Shown piece after piece: positions 35,119-46,256 of a stretch of DNA of 64,000 nucleotides. Positions within the stretch are counted from its first letter, which is position 1; each line of letters starts with the position of its first letter. Both the position numbers and the translations under genes were made by a program. Origin of the DNA: Pempheris klunzingeri (Eukaryota; Chordata; Actinopteri; Acropomatiformes; Pempheridae); contig NC_092015.1 in NCBI RefSeq assembly GCF_042242105.1, positions 13,781,535 to 13,845,534 of the forward strand. Reading direction: 5' to 3'. The notes under the pieces were generated by a model that did no database searches, was not told the DNA's origin, and saw only the letters and a program-made list of their open reading frames with translations.

Positions 35119-36435
35119 TTGGTAGCCGTTGGTAGCCGTTTTGGCTACACGAGTGATCAGCTGATCGCTCTGAAACCTGCTGGCATCCTGACCACAAGAT
35201 CTTCACAAATTCCAGAAGAATTGAGGAGGAAAACACACCGAGGTTGCAGAGGAAAGAAGAACCAGCGGAGGAGAGAAACCAGAAGGAGACGACGGAGGCG
35301 TATGGAGGAAAAGAAACACAAACCCTGTCTCCTCATCGTTACTATGGGCAACGTGAGATCGCTGGTAAACAAGATGGAGGAGCTAACAGCGTTAGCCAGG
35401 AGTCAGATGGAGCACCGGGAGTGTAGTCTAATGTGCTTTACGGAGACATGGCTGCATCAGGACATTCCCGACGACAATGTTTCCATTGACGGCTTCCAAA
35501 CTGTTCGGGCCGACAGGGACTGCACCAGGAGCGTTAAGCGGGAAGGGGGGGGGGGCGTTCTGGTGAACAACAGGTGGTGCAGTCCTGCTCACATTACTAT
35601 CAAGGAGCGCATCTGCAGCCCGGACATTGAACTGTTTGCTGTTGGTCTTCGTCCATATTATCTGCCACGGGAGTTTTCAAATGTTGCCATGGTGACTGTT
35701 TACATTCCTCCTTCTGCCAACCCGACTTCGGCGTGTGACATCATCCACTCCGCCATAGCTCGGTTACAGACTCTACACCAGAGTGCAGTCCCATTCATTG
35801 CTATCTCGGGTGACTTCAACCATGTCACCATGTCAAAAGCACTGCCCACCTTCACACAGTACGTGAACTGTTTCACCAGAGAAGAGAGGATCCTGGACTT
35901 AATGTATGCTAATGTGAAGGGTGCATACAGCTCCTCCCCCCTCTGGGCAGGTCTGACCACAATCTCATACACCTCAGTCCCACTTATTTGCCTCTGGTTA
36001 AAAGACAGCCTGTGACCATAAAGACAGTGAGGAGATGGTCGGAAGAGGTGTATGTGGAACTGCAGGGATGTTTTGAGGTCACAGACTGGCAGGCACTCTG
36101 TGAGCCAAAAGGAGAAGACATCGACGGGCTCACAGAGTGCATCACGGACTATATCAACTTCTGTGTAGACTCCATTGTTCCAGTAGAGACTGTTCACTGT
36201 TACCCAAACAACAAGCCGTGGGTAACAAAGGACATTAAGGCCCTCCTGAATGATAAGAAGAGGGCTTTCAGGGCTGGCAACAAGGAAGAGATGAGAAACA
36301 CAGAGACACCTGAAGCACAAGATCAGAGAGGCTAAGGAGAAATATAGGAAGAAGTTGGAGCGGAAACTCCAGCAAAATAACAACAGAGAGGTCTGGAGAG
36401 GGATGAGAACAGGCTGGCAACAGTGGAGTTGAAGG
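35119..36435 (+). pseudogene. LINE ORF2 5' part: APE-type endonuclease, frameshifted
   Basis: The first frame (35119-about 35935) has endonuclease landmarks: FTETWLHQDIPDDNVSIDGF, VYIPPSANPT and ISGDFNHV. A one-base shift in the C-run near 35934-35941 moves the rest to a second frame, including the catalytic SDH triad at 35952-35960 (SDHNLIHL) and a linker with PWVTKDIKALLNDKKRAF (to about 36290). A third frame (KIREAKEKYRKKLERKLQQ) runs to about 36420, and another shift leads into the RT frame. With three breaks the endonuclease cannot be translated as one protein. It is the same element as 36440-38044. Confidence 0.85.
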
Positions 36436-36439
36436 CAGT

Positions 36440-38044
36440 GTGGAATGGGCCAATGAACTTAATCTGTTCTTCAACAGATTTGATGCCCAGGCCCCTGCAC
36501 TCCCCACAGACACTACCATCAACACCTCGATTGTTCTGCCCCCAACAACACCTACTCCACTCTCTCCCCCTCACCCTCCTTGCAGCCTCTCATCTTCAAG
36601 GGAAGGCCACTCTCTCACCTCTATCCCCACCCCCTCACCCCCATCTTCAGTAACTATCACAGCTGAAGATGTTAGAAGACAGCTGGGGAAACTTCACTCT
36701 GGCAAGGCTGCAGGCCCTGATGGTGTCAGCCCCAGGGTGCTCAAAACCTGTGCCATCCAGCTCTGTGGAGTTCTTCAGCATGTCTTCAACATGAGCTTGA
36801 GTCTGCAGAGGGTCCCGGTGATGTGGAAGACGTCCTGCCTAGTTCCTGTGCCGAAGAAGCCGCACCCTGGTGACTCTGGGGACTACAGACCTGTGGCGCT
36901 GACCTCCCACATCATGAAGACCCTGGAGAGACTCATCTTGGAGCAGCTCCGGTCCATGGTCAAATCGTTTCTGGACCCCCTACAGTTCGCCTACCAGCCC
37001 CAACTTGGAGTTGAGGATGCCATCATCTACCTGCTTGACCGCATCTACACTCACCTGGACAAGACGGCGAGCACTGTGAGAGTCATGTGCTTTGACTTCT
37101 CCAGTGCTTTCAACAGCATCAGCCCAGGTCTACTGGGTGAGAAGATGTCAGCGATGCAGGTGGACCCCGCCATCGTGTCCTGGGTTGTGGACTATCTGAC
37201 TGGCAGACCACAGTATGTGCGCCTGAAACACTGTGTGTCAGACAGAGTGGTCAGCAACACCGGGGCCCCACAGGGGACTGTCCTCTCTCCTTTCCTCTTC
37301 ACCCTCTACACCACGGACTTCAATTACTGCACGGAGACCTGTCATCTCCAGAAGTTTTCTGATGACTCAGCGGTGGTTGGATGTATCAGCAAGGGAGATG
37401 AGGTCGAGTACAGGGCTGTTGTGGACAACTTTGTCACATGGTGTGAGCAGAACCATCTACAGCTCAATGTGACAAAGACAAAGGAACTGGTGGTGGATCT
37501 GAGGAGGACCAAGGTGCCGGTGTCCCCTGTTTTCATTCAGGGGGTCAGTGTGGACATTGTTGAGGATTGTAAGTACTTGGGAGTACACATTGATAACAAA
37601 CTGGACTGGGGGAGGAACACTGATGCCCTTTATAGGAAGGGCCAGAGCCGCCTCTATTTTCTGAGGCGGTTGAGGTCCTTCAACATCTGCAGGACTATGC
37701 TGAGGATGTTCTATGAGTCTGTGGTAGCCAGTGTTATCTTCTATGCTGTGGTATGCTGGGGCAGTAGGCTGAGGGTAGAGGATGTCAATAGACTGAACAG
37801 ACTGATCCGCAGGGCCAGTGACGTTGTAGGAGTGAAGCTCGACTCTCTGACGGTGGTGTCAGAGAGGAGAATGCTTCACAAAGTGGGAGCTATTTTGGAC
37901 AATGTGTCCAACCCACTCCATGAAGTGCTGGTTAGATACAGGAGTTCTTTCAGTGCCAGACTAATTGTACCACGATGCACTACAGAGCGCCACAGGAAAT
38001 CATTCCTGCCTGTGGCCATTAATCTATACAACTCCTCACTCTGA
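36440..38044 (+). pseudogene. LINE reverse transcriptase (CR1/L2/Rex1 group)
   Basis: This open frame of about 534 codons holds an RT domain in order. GKAAGPDGVSPRVLK is followed by WKTSCLVPVPKKPHPGDSGD, DYRPVALTS, CFDFSSAFNSI, NTGAPQGTVLSPFLFTLYT and the catalytic FSDDSA (DD at 37361-37366). After it come LNVTKTKELVVD, YLGVHIDNKLDW and a C-terminal region ending KSFLPVAINLYN. This is the jockey/CR1/L2/Rex1-type non-LTR family of fish. The RT frame is uninterrupted, so the copy is young, but its endonuclease is frameshifted upstream. The host-type ATG is missing because the frame simply continues from the broken upstream part. Confidence 0.9.
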
Positions 38045-38336
38045 GTGTACATGTTGTTATATATTTTTATTAGTAGTATTATTATTAGTATTATTAGTAG
38101 TGGTATTATTGTTATTATTATTATTATTATAAGACTCTGGACTCACCTGGTGCAGTAATTTACCTCTGTGTCATAATTTGTAATAATAATTTTTAATATA
38201 TCTTTTTTTATTCATACGTTTATATATTTATATTTTACTTTGTGTTTGAAGTTTATTCTTATTCTTATTCTTTTGGAGCTGTGTGTAACAAAAAGCAATT
38301 TCCCCCTGGGGATTATTAAAGTAATTCTGATTCTGA
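38045..38336 (+). mobile_element. 3' UTR and tail of the LINE
   Basis: A TTA/ATT-rich stretch (about 38060-38131) is followed by GCAATTTCCCCCTGGGGATTATTAAAGTAATTCTGATTCTGAT. This conserved fish LINE 3' end carries an ATTCTG short-unit tail, and the element ends here. Confidence 0.75.
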
Positions 38337-41300
38337 TGTACTTCAAGCCCTGATAAAGAAAATGTACAATTTAGCTTTTAAATTAGACAAACAAGACAAA
38401 TAACAGTACAGAATCACATCATCTTACAGTCCTGCCAACAACTCAAATATTTCAAGCTCTGGGTTCTGTGTCTTTTACTAAATTTGGTTTTAATGATTTT
38501 ACCATCGGTTCGTGGCGTCCACACAGCCTGCAGTGTGCGTTTGAGGCCTTCATGTGTACGGAGAATACAGTGGAGAGTATTTCCACAGGGGGCCGAATAC
38601 ACAAGATTCACAGATTCCTTTTTTCGTGGCGGCACTTTATCTGAAGGCAGAGATACTGCAACAGTTGAGTGCAGAGATAGTTCATCTTTTATGTGCTGCA
38701 TCTGTGAAGATGAAGGGAGTGTTTGTGGGCTGCAGAGGGGCTACAGGCTTCGAGGAGTGGGCCCCTAACGGTCATATGGGAATACTTCCGCCACCATTTA
38801 ACAATTCACCAGAGCCTTGTGGTTTACATTTTCATCCCCATTCCCAGTGTTCTCTCTAAAAATATCTTCATCTCCTCAAGACATCTGCTAAGAAAAAAAA
38901 ATGCACTCAGTGACATTTATGTGCAGTAATAGTGAAGTTTAAGTTCAATGCTATTGATGAATTTTGGCATCTTTGACTATAAATTGATCCTTTCTTTTAG
39001 TTACAGTCACCTGTGACTCAACATAGACATGAAGTCATTTTATCTTTATAACTGAGAGGTGTGTGCAGGTTTCTCCTGGATGACCACAAACTAAACACTC
39101 TGTTACAGATCAGAGGACAAATCCAGAGGTTGTTTATTGTCTCCTGACCTGCGAGCCCAGCCTCAGCGGTGTTTATGTGTTAGTTGTAAATGAGGATGGC
39201 GTTAACAGAGGAGAGGAAGTCTGATGTCAGGGGAGCAGCAGGGAGGAGTAAACCGAGGAGAGCTTTATACTCCGGGGATTCGACCTCTTCCTTTTGACCC
39301 CGGTGGTCCTGGCCTGGGAGCAGTGTGGGAAAATGTCAAGCTGTATATCGCGCTCTTCTCCGCCTCATTCAGGCCCTATTTTCATGTTTACGGTTACTGT
39401 CTGTGTCTCTTACTCCGCTGCTTCATTTCTCCTTCATCTATTAATTGCGTGTTTTAAATCTTGGTGTCTTAATGAGTGGGAAAACCTCTTCAAAACCAGA
39501 AGGGTTCAAGCCAGCTGAAAAACAGTACTGATCTGGAGTCGACCCTGACCTCTGGCCTCTGACTTCTGACCTCCCTATGGGGGCTTGAGAACAATGCAAC
39601 AACGTCCCTGCATAAACGAGCTATAGGAGGTTGCTGTTTCTATTTCTGACATTTGCCCGCTTGACATGACACAGCCCTTAATGCAAAGACAAACACAACA
39701 GTTAAAAAGAGACCAGCATTTCACAGTTAAAGGCCAAATGTGGAAATGCACAAAAGGTAAGACAAGAGAGAGGGAAAACACTGAATCAAACTACAGTTTG
39801 ACAGTAATGTGAGGAAATAACGAGGAGACAGGCAGCTCATTAGCCCTGGCCCTCACCCAACCCCGACTCAACTGTAATTAAGAGGTTTGTTGTAATGAAT
39901 CCAGACAATACTGATAATCCTGATTAAACGCAGCGAGGAATGTGTAGGACCCGCAGAGATTAAAGGTGCTTCCTGAAGTAGGAAGCTGGATGATCTCCAC
40001 AAAGTGATCTCAGTCAATTACAAATACAACACATCACAAAATATGTGTTTGCACAAGTACTCACCGCCTTTAATGTTACAAACTTAATGTCAACACTGGT
40101 GCAGCCAACTGGTTTTAGAAATCACGTCATTAGTTCAACAGGGATCACCTGTGTGTGCTGAAAGGGTTTAAGTTAACTGTGGTGTAAATACGTCCATATA
40201 TGGAACTTTTGGTGAGTTGATAATGTGGAAAAACTTATACCATGAAATCAATACAGACAAGAAGAACAAAAAAGAAAGCTACAGAAATTACAAGCAGCTC
40301 TTCTGATAGCTGGTTTAAGTAAGTTTGAATTTGCTTAGTCACTATGTGCAGTAAAAAAAGAAAGGCAAAAATAGCATCCTGACCGTCACCATTTCATTAT
40401 GGGAACACCCTGAATATCTGATTCAATAATACTGTCCAAAGACTGAATGGCACATCTTTTCTTTTTAGAAAGCTTCTCAGACACTACCATACAAGGGAAA
40501 CAAGGCTTAAAGTAAACGTCAGAGGAATTTCCTCCTGATTGTGCCATAACAGCATAACTGGAGTTTACTCTTTGTTCAGTACAATATCTAATCAAATACA
40601 ATCCCAAATATGACACACAAAAGTCCTCAGTCCTGGTAGAGGTTACATACATTACTTGATTCTTGTACTTTTTTTATTCAGTACATCCTGAGGAATGAGG
40701 GAAACTAGACTATAGAGGCCCATAAAGGGACAAAATGGGAATATGTTTAATTTTAAGTGCATATAAAATGGTCCTCGACTTGTAATCCAAAGTCGTAGTT
40801 GATATCAGTGGAGAATAAAAACCTCTCTCATTCCTCGGTGGCTATCTGAAGTTATTCATAAAACATGCTGCAGACAATTTAAAACTCCATTTATTATTCT
40901 AATGTTGCGTCTAAATGTTGCACCAGCTTTCATACATTAATAATGACCAGAGAAGGGCACAGGGTCTGTCTGTCTGCGGCACGTCTGAGGTGCTTCACTA
41001 AAGGTAAAAATCCCTACTTGTTAATAATCTCTTCAGTGTCCTTTCCTAGCTTTTGTATAATTGTACATTCTGTTAAGGGAAGGATGTGATCAATAAATAT
41101 TGGTCATATTGTGACATAATGGGAAGTTGGAGCAGATGTTGGGCTGATAAAATCCTAACGTATCGCACATTGTTGCACACATCGTAAGGGCACCTCAGGA
41201 CTCAGAGACTGTTGCTCCAGCTGGCTGAAATGATGATCAGGCCCACTCAGATAATGTGGAGCTCAAAGTGATGACACTTTCCTACATATGCAGATGTTCC

Positions 41301-42791
41301 CTCCCTGCAGACAGTGTTTTAGCTGCCGAACGGTGATACAACACTGCCCCCTGCTGGAAGAAGACGTACCCTCAACTACAGCTGAACCATCTCTGATGAA
41401 GGTGATGCCAAAAGACTGAAACTATTACAGCTGGTAAATTTCACATTTTCACTTGATTCTGGCCGTGTGAGAAGAAGTTCATCTTCTAGGATTTCACAAT
41501 TGTTTTCATTCTGGATAACATCTTATATTTTTAGACTTTTTAGACTTATAAAAACATCATATATACATCATATATATATATATAAATATATGTATATGTA
41601 TAAACACACACACACATTTATACCTTTTGCTGCTGTCATAACTCATCACCTCATATCCTGTTTTCTATACTTATTTGCTTATCTTATCATTTTACATATA
41701 CATCATACAGAAGACTAATGACATTTAGTCATTCTAATTGGGAGGCATCTTTAAGACCATTTCCTCCCATAAGTCTAGCAAAAAACATGTAAAATCATGC
41801 ATTCATTTTTCAAATGATCATTTCCAGGAAAGGTGGGGGGGTGATGTCCCAGAGTACTTCTTGCCTGGAGCTTAGATTAATTTATCCAATGAGAAAATGT
41901 TGAGTTTTACAGATATTTTTGGGGTCGAGTCAAACATAACTTACAGTTGTTAGGTTGAACTGGAGGAACTTAACCTCTAAAATCCTTCTCTTCTTTACAG
42001 TGTAGGCATATGTACACTTCTGCCTATCATATTGTCTCACTACCTTCACTACATCGTATCAGTATCAACTCTTTAGTCCATATGACAAACTCTTGCCCTC
42101 ACTCTCCTTCGCCCAAACAGACATCCGTCCACCAATGAGAGCTCTGGATTTCAGGGTGATGTCACCGTCTGCTTGGCCATCGGCTTCGTTTACAGGCCGT
42201 GAACTAATGGAAATAACTGATTGGTGCCAGAGGAAGGTTGATTAATTCTCTGCTTCTCTCATTCTACCCTGGAGGGAGAAGTTATGAGGATATATTTAAA
42301 GCTTAATTATGTGTAGGAGTCTCAGGGAGTGAAGGGAAAATAGCATTTCCTCATGTGTGAGGCTGGTGTATTTGACAGGCACAGAAAGCCGTTCCTGGGT
42401 TCTGGTCTTGTCAGAGTTTCCTAAATAAACAACCCTGCCTCAAAAAATGTGAAGAGACAATGGGAGAGACTCAACCCAGCAAAGTGGGAAAAATAATACA
42501 AGTTGTTATTGTTTTAAACTCTCTTCAGTGAAGGTGAGAAGGTGATAACTTGCACCAACTGGTTCACAGTGATGAAATGTAGCTGGAGAGTCTGTCTGGG
42601 TACTTAAAACATTTGGTGAAATCATTAGGCAGACGTAAACAGAAAAAATCCAGTGGAAAATGAATATTTTCCAGCCTTTTTTCATGAAGGTGTTTACTTT
42701 GGTAGCGCTTTGCCTTTGAGGATGAAAACCAGAGACTTGGGTGTTGAATTTTATTGACAAAAATGCCAAGTTAATGGCAATTAATCATGCA

Positions 42792-42960
42792 GTGGTGGAG
42801 AGTAACCAGTTACATTTACTCAAGTACTGCACTTTGCGGCACTTATGCATTTCCATTTTATAATATGTTATATTGTTATGTTATAGTTCTACTCTACGAC
42901 ATAGAATTCAATCATTCATTCAACTCCAGGACGCCCACAATTTAAATAATTATACATTTT
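42792..42960. repeat. Fragment of the common 'ACTCAAGTACT' teleost repeat
   Basis: GAGTAACCAGTTACATTTACTCAAGTACTGCACTT followed by CATTTCCATTTTATAATATG and TTCTACTCTACGACAT resembles a widespread palindromic fish MITE. It is diverged; boundaries are approximate. Confidence 0.5.
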
Positions 42961-43791
42961 AAAATCTTACCATCCAGATATTCTGTTCTCGTCTAATGCA
43001 GCTGAGCTCTGCTGTCCCATTCACCAACCTACAACAACCACTACAAAGAAAAACTATAATGATATGAATGTACTTTGCAAACTGAACTTTTTTGCGTCCG
43101 TCTATTGTTTATATGAAGTCTTTCATCGTTTGCCACACAAACAAAAGCACATGTCTAATTATGCAGAATGACGCCATCTGACCTGTACCAAGGAGGAAGA
43201 CGGGCTGTCAGACTTTGGGTCAGATATTTAATCTAAATATCCTTCCTCGCTGGTTGGAACAGTAGTTGGTTCATGTAGGAGTGGCATTAAGATGGCAGAG
43301 AGGGATTAACCCCTCAGGAAGAGAAAGCTACTTGTTTTCAAATCATACGTCCATAAGTGAGGCACTCTAGTCCTGAGACGTGCAGCAAAATTAGATAAGG
43401 TGTTTCTGGGTATTGTTGGTCCATCTACATTCACAATGTGCATTGTCGGTGTTGGTTTGTTATTTAAAATATCCAGTCATGATGATTATCACTAAATCCA
43501 CAACCCCTCTTGCCAGTGTGTATGTGTGCTGATATTCCTAAAATGATCAGAAAAATAAGACCTAAGCTAGTAAGTTATTTTCTATATATGAGCACAAACG
43601 ATGCTGTCCGTGGTGCTGAAAATGCGTGCGGTCATATGTCAAGATAGGTGGGTACGTGGCATCTTTCCCTGTCCCAAGCTAAATGAAAAAAATCCAGTGT
43701 GAATGCATTGCTGACCTGATCATTTCTTTTAAAATAGGTGGGACTACAATTTAAAGTCAGAGTTGATTTCCATTCTGTATGTACATTACGT

Positions 43792-43793
<2 letters not shown>

Positions 43794-43830
<37 letters not shown>
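43794..43830. repeat. (GT)n microsatellite
   Basis: An uninterrupted GT run of about 37 bases. Confidence 0.95.
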
Positions 43831-43832
<2 letters not shown>

Positions 43833-45398
43833 CTTGTATTACTTACTTGGTGGGGCCCATCCATTTTGCTGGACCCCACTAGGAGAACAACGTTTTCTAA
43901 ACTATGTTGTTATCAACCTTTTGGATGAGTAGAAGAACTCAGAACATTAATTAATATTAGATGCTGTTGATCCTGTTGGCATGACTGAAGATTTAAATAA
44001 TTGATCAAGTTACGCTGCCGTGCGTAGCATAAACACACCCTGCATCAAACCCATCAACCTTCCATAATTAATTAGAATGCTAACTTTTATGACCCAACCA
44101 GCCCGATTAGGTGCCCGCGGATATAACGACAATCTGCGTGTCAATAACGTTCACGTTCAGCTATGTCTCATGTTAACAGTTGTCAACACATTAGTCAACT
44201 ATAACTGACCACAAACTCTAGACTTACTATAAAGTTTTAGTATAAAGAGAGTTTTATCATGTTGAGAATATTATGCAGCAGTCTGGCAAACATCTAGCCA
44301 AGTGGTATTAGGTTGTAATTAGCATGGCATTAAGTTATATAGGCATCTGAACACAAGAAGTTTCATTGACTTAATTAACTTGCTTGTTTTGTGCACTCAA
44401 AATATCAGCTCTGAGGAGAAGTTTTAGTGCTTGCAGAGGTCTTTATCAATGTTTCACCACATCAGCATAAACTTTTACATTTTCAACCGGTTCCAAAAGA
44501 TAAAAGGATATTTTGCTGCCTTTCTCTTCTGTTCTTGCATGTTACTCAATGCAGGAATTGACGCCATGAATCAACACATCTTAAATGTCAATATTACAAT
44601 TTTAACCAATCAGTTTGTTTTATTGACTCTCTTGTGTGACATACGCTTTGATAATGATTGGATCTTTTAAAAAGTACATGAATTTCAACCACATTATGCA
44701 AACTGCACATTTTCTATTCTGGGGAAAAAGAGGTGGACCATCTTTCTGGTGGCCACACTGACAGTGAGGTGAAATAAAAAGAAACCTTTCTGCCACATTA
44801 ATCATCTCAGTCTCTGGTGACATACAGTATATCACTCAAAGAGGCAGTTTTTGTGCTGACCGAGTACTTGTTTTGCTGATAATTAGAAGTGAAGTTAAAA
44901 GTGTAGTACTGATCTCTTCACATTTGTTGAATAACTAAATAACTATTTATGGTCAAAAGTATGTCTGACATGTGTGTCTTACAAACTACAATGATTTATT
45001 GTGTGTGCGCTGTGTAGAAATTAGTGGGAAACAATAGTGCAATGATAGCATGAAAGCTGTCTAAGTTCGTGGCCTGGAGTTTCTTCGAGGCCATAGTCTC
45101 AACATCTGCAACAAGAATTGAGCGTCACAGCAGTTTGGAGGCTGCAAGTGAAGAACAGACACTGAATAAACATCACTGCTCGTGTGAATGTAACTCACAC
45201 TTCACCAGTACGGTATGTGCCATTCAACTGATATTGTCTGGTGTGTTTTAACTTCTTACACAAATACAGATGTACCATGTCACAGCCTATTCACTTGTCT
45301 CTATCCTGAACTTCTCAATTGAAATAGGCCAAAAGTAGAACAGGTTGTGGTTCATTCCCCAGAGTGGAATATGACTTTGTTGTGTTCATGAGCACATG

Positions 45399-46243
45399 TC
45401 ATGCAAACACTGCAGAGTTTTTCCAGTCTGAGTACACCAGGAAGCCGGTGAACGTGCTGTCTGTCTTGGTGCTGGAGTAAAATCCGTTATACTCTGACAG
45501 CGCCATCTGGACCCACACCTGGTCACCAGGGACGAGGTGGAGCAGGGAGCCACCTGACAGAGACGCCGGTTTGGGCCAGTTGCCATAAAATTGGAAATAA
45601 GAAGCCACCGTGTGTGCGTTTTTCATCAGGTCAAACTGGAGGCTGGCGCGGTAGACTGTGGCGTGGACGGCAAAGTAGTAAACTCCAGGGACTTTGCAGG
45701 TGAAGCGTCCCGTCTCTGCGTTGAAGTCGCCCTGCTCATTGAGCATGACCTTGTCGAAGCGGACTACGTCGCCGACCATGAGGGGTAAAGCATGGCCCTC
45801 CGATAGTTTGGCACTGAAGGCTGATTTGGGGGCCACTGCACACTCTCCTGCCTGCCCCCTCTCCCCCTTTTCTCCTCGGTCACCACTGTCCCCAGTCAGG
45901 CCTCGCAGGCCTGTCTCACCTGGAGAGGAAGAGGAGCACAGACATGAGCATCCACTGTTGGCATTCATCATATACTCACACATTAACAGATACATAAATA
46001 AAACAGAGCACCTGGGCTTCCCCTGTCCCCCTTCTCTCCCTTCTCCCCCGGAGCAGCATCTCTCCCGTCCCTCCCGTCTCTCCCCGGCTGACCAGGACTG
46101 CCATTAGCTCCAGGAGAGCCCGGGATACCAGGGTGACCCGTGCACAGACTTGGAGGGATCTTGTTGTCTTCTAACTGGTTGGAAAGATGGACTTGGAGGA
46201 CGAGGAGGGAGTTTAACAAGGGTAAAAGCCTGAGCAAGGTCAT
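45399..46243 (-). CDS. c1qtnf5: C1QTNF5 (CTRP5), secreted collagen/C1q-domain protein
   Basis: There are two coding exons, 46243-46012 and 45919-45399, split by a 92-bp phase-1 intron (donor CCCAG|GTGCTC, acceptor CTCTCCAG|GTGAGAC). The product is 250 residues, against 243 in human. It has a signal peptide ([20 protein letters not shown]), the family stretch [16 protein letters not shown], and a collagen Gly-X-Y region with [20 protein letters not shown]. The C1q head runs from AFSAKLSEG through [20 protein letters not shown] and [12 protein letters not shown] to [18 protein letters not shown]. The protein trimerises and is secreted; in mammals it is expressed with MFRP in retinal pigment epithelium. 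The ATG exon is preceded 13 bp upstream by a good acceptor (TCCTCTCTCAG, boundary 46256), so at least one leader exon lies further right. Confidence 0.95.
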
Positions 46244-46256
46244 TGCAGTGCCACGG

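Larger units (their letters stand above)
38341..45398. other. Intergenic spacer between the LINE and c1qtnf5
   Basis: AT-rich sequence with a TA/CA run (41572-41614), a (TG)n at 43794-43830 and a repeat fragment near 42.8 kb. No open frame shows domains or splice-bounded coding structure on either strand. Confidence 0.4.

Noticed and set aside
35119..36015. Host protein-coding gene with endonuclease domain
   Set aside because: The APE-type motifs, adjacent RT frame and LINE-type 3' tail show it is part of a non-LTR retrotransposon.
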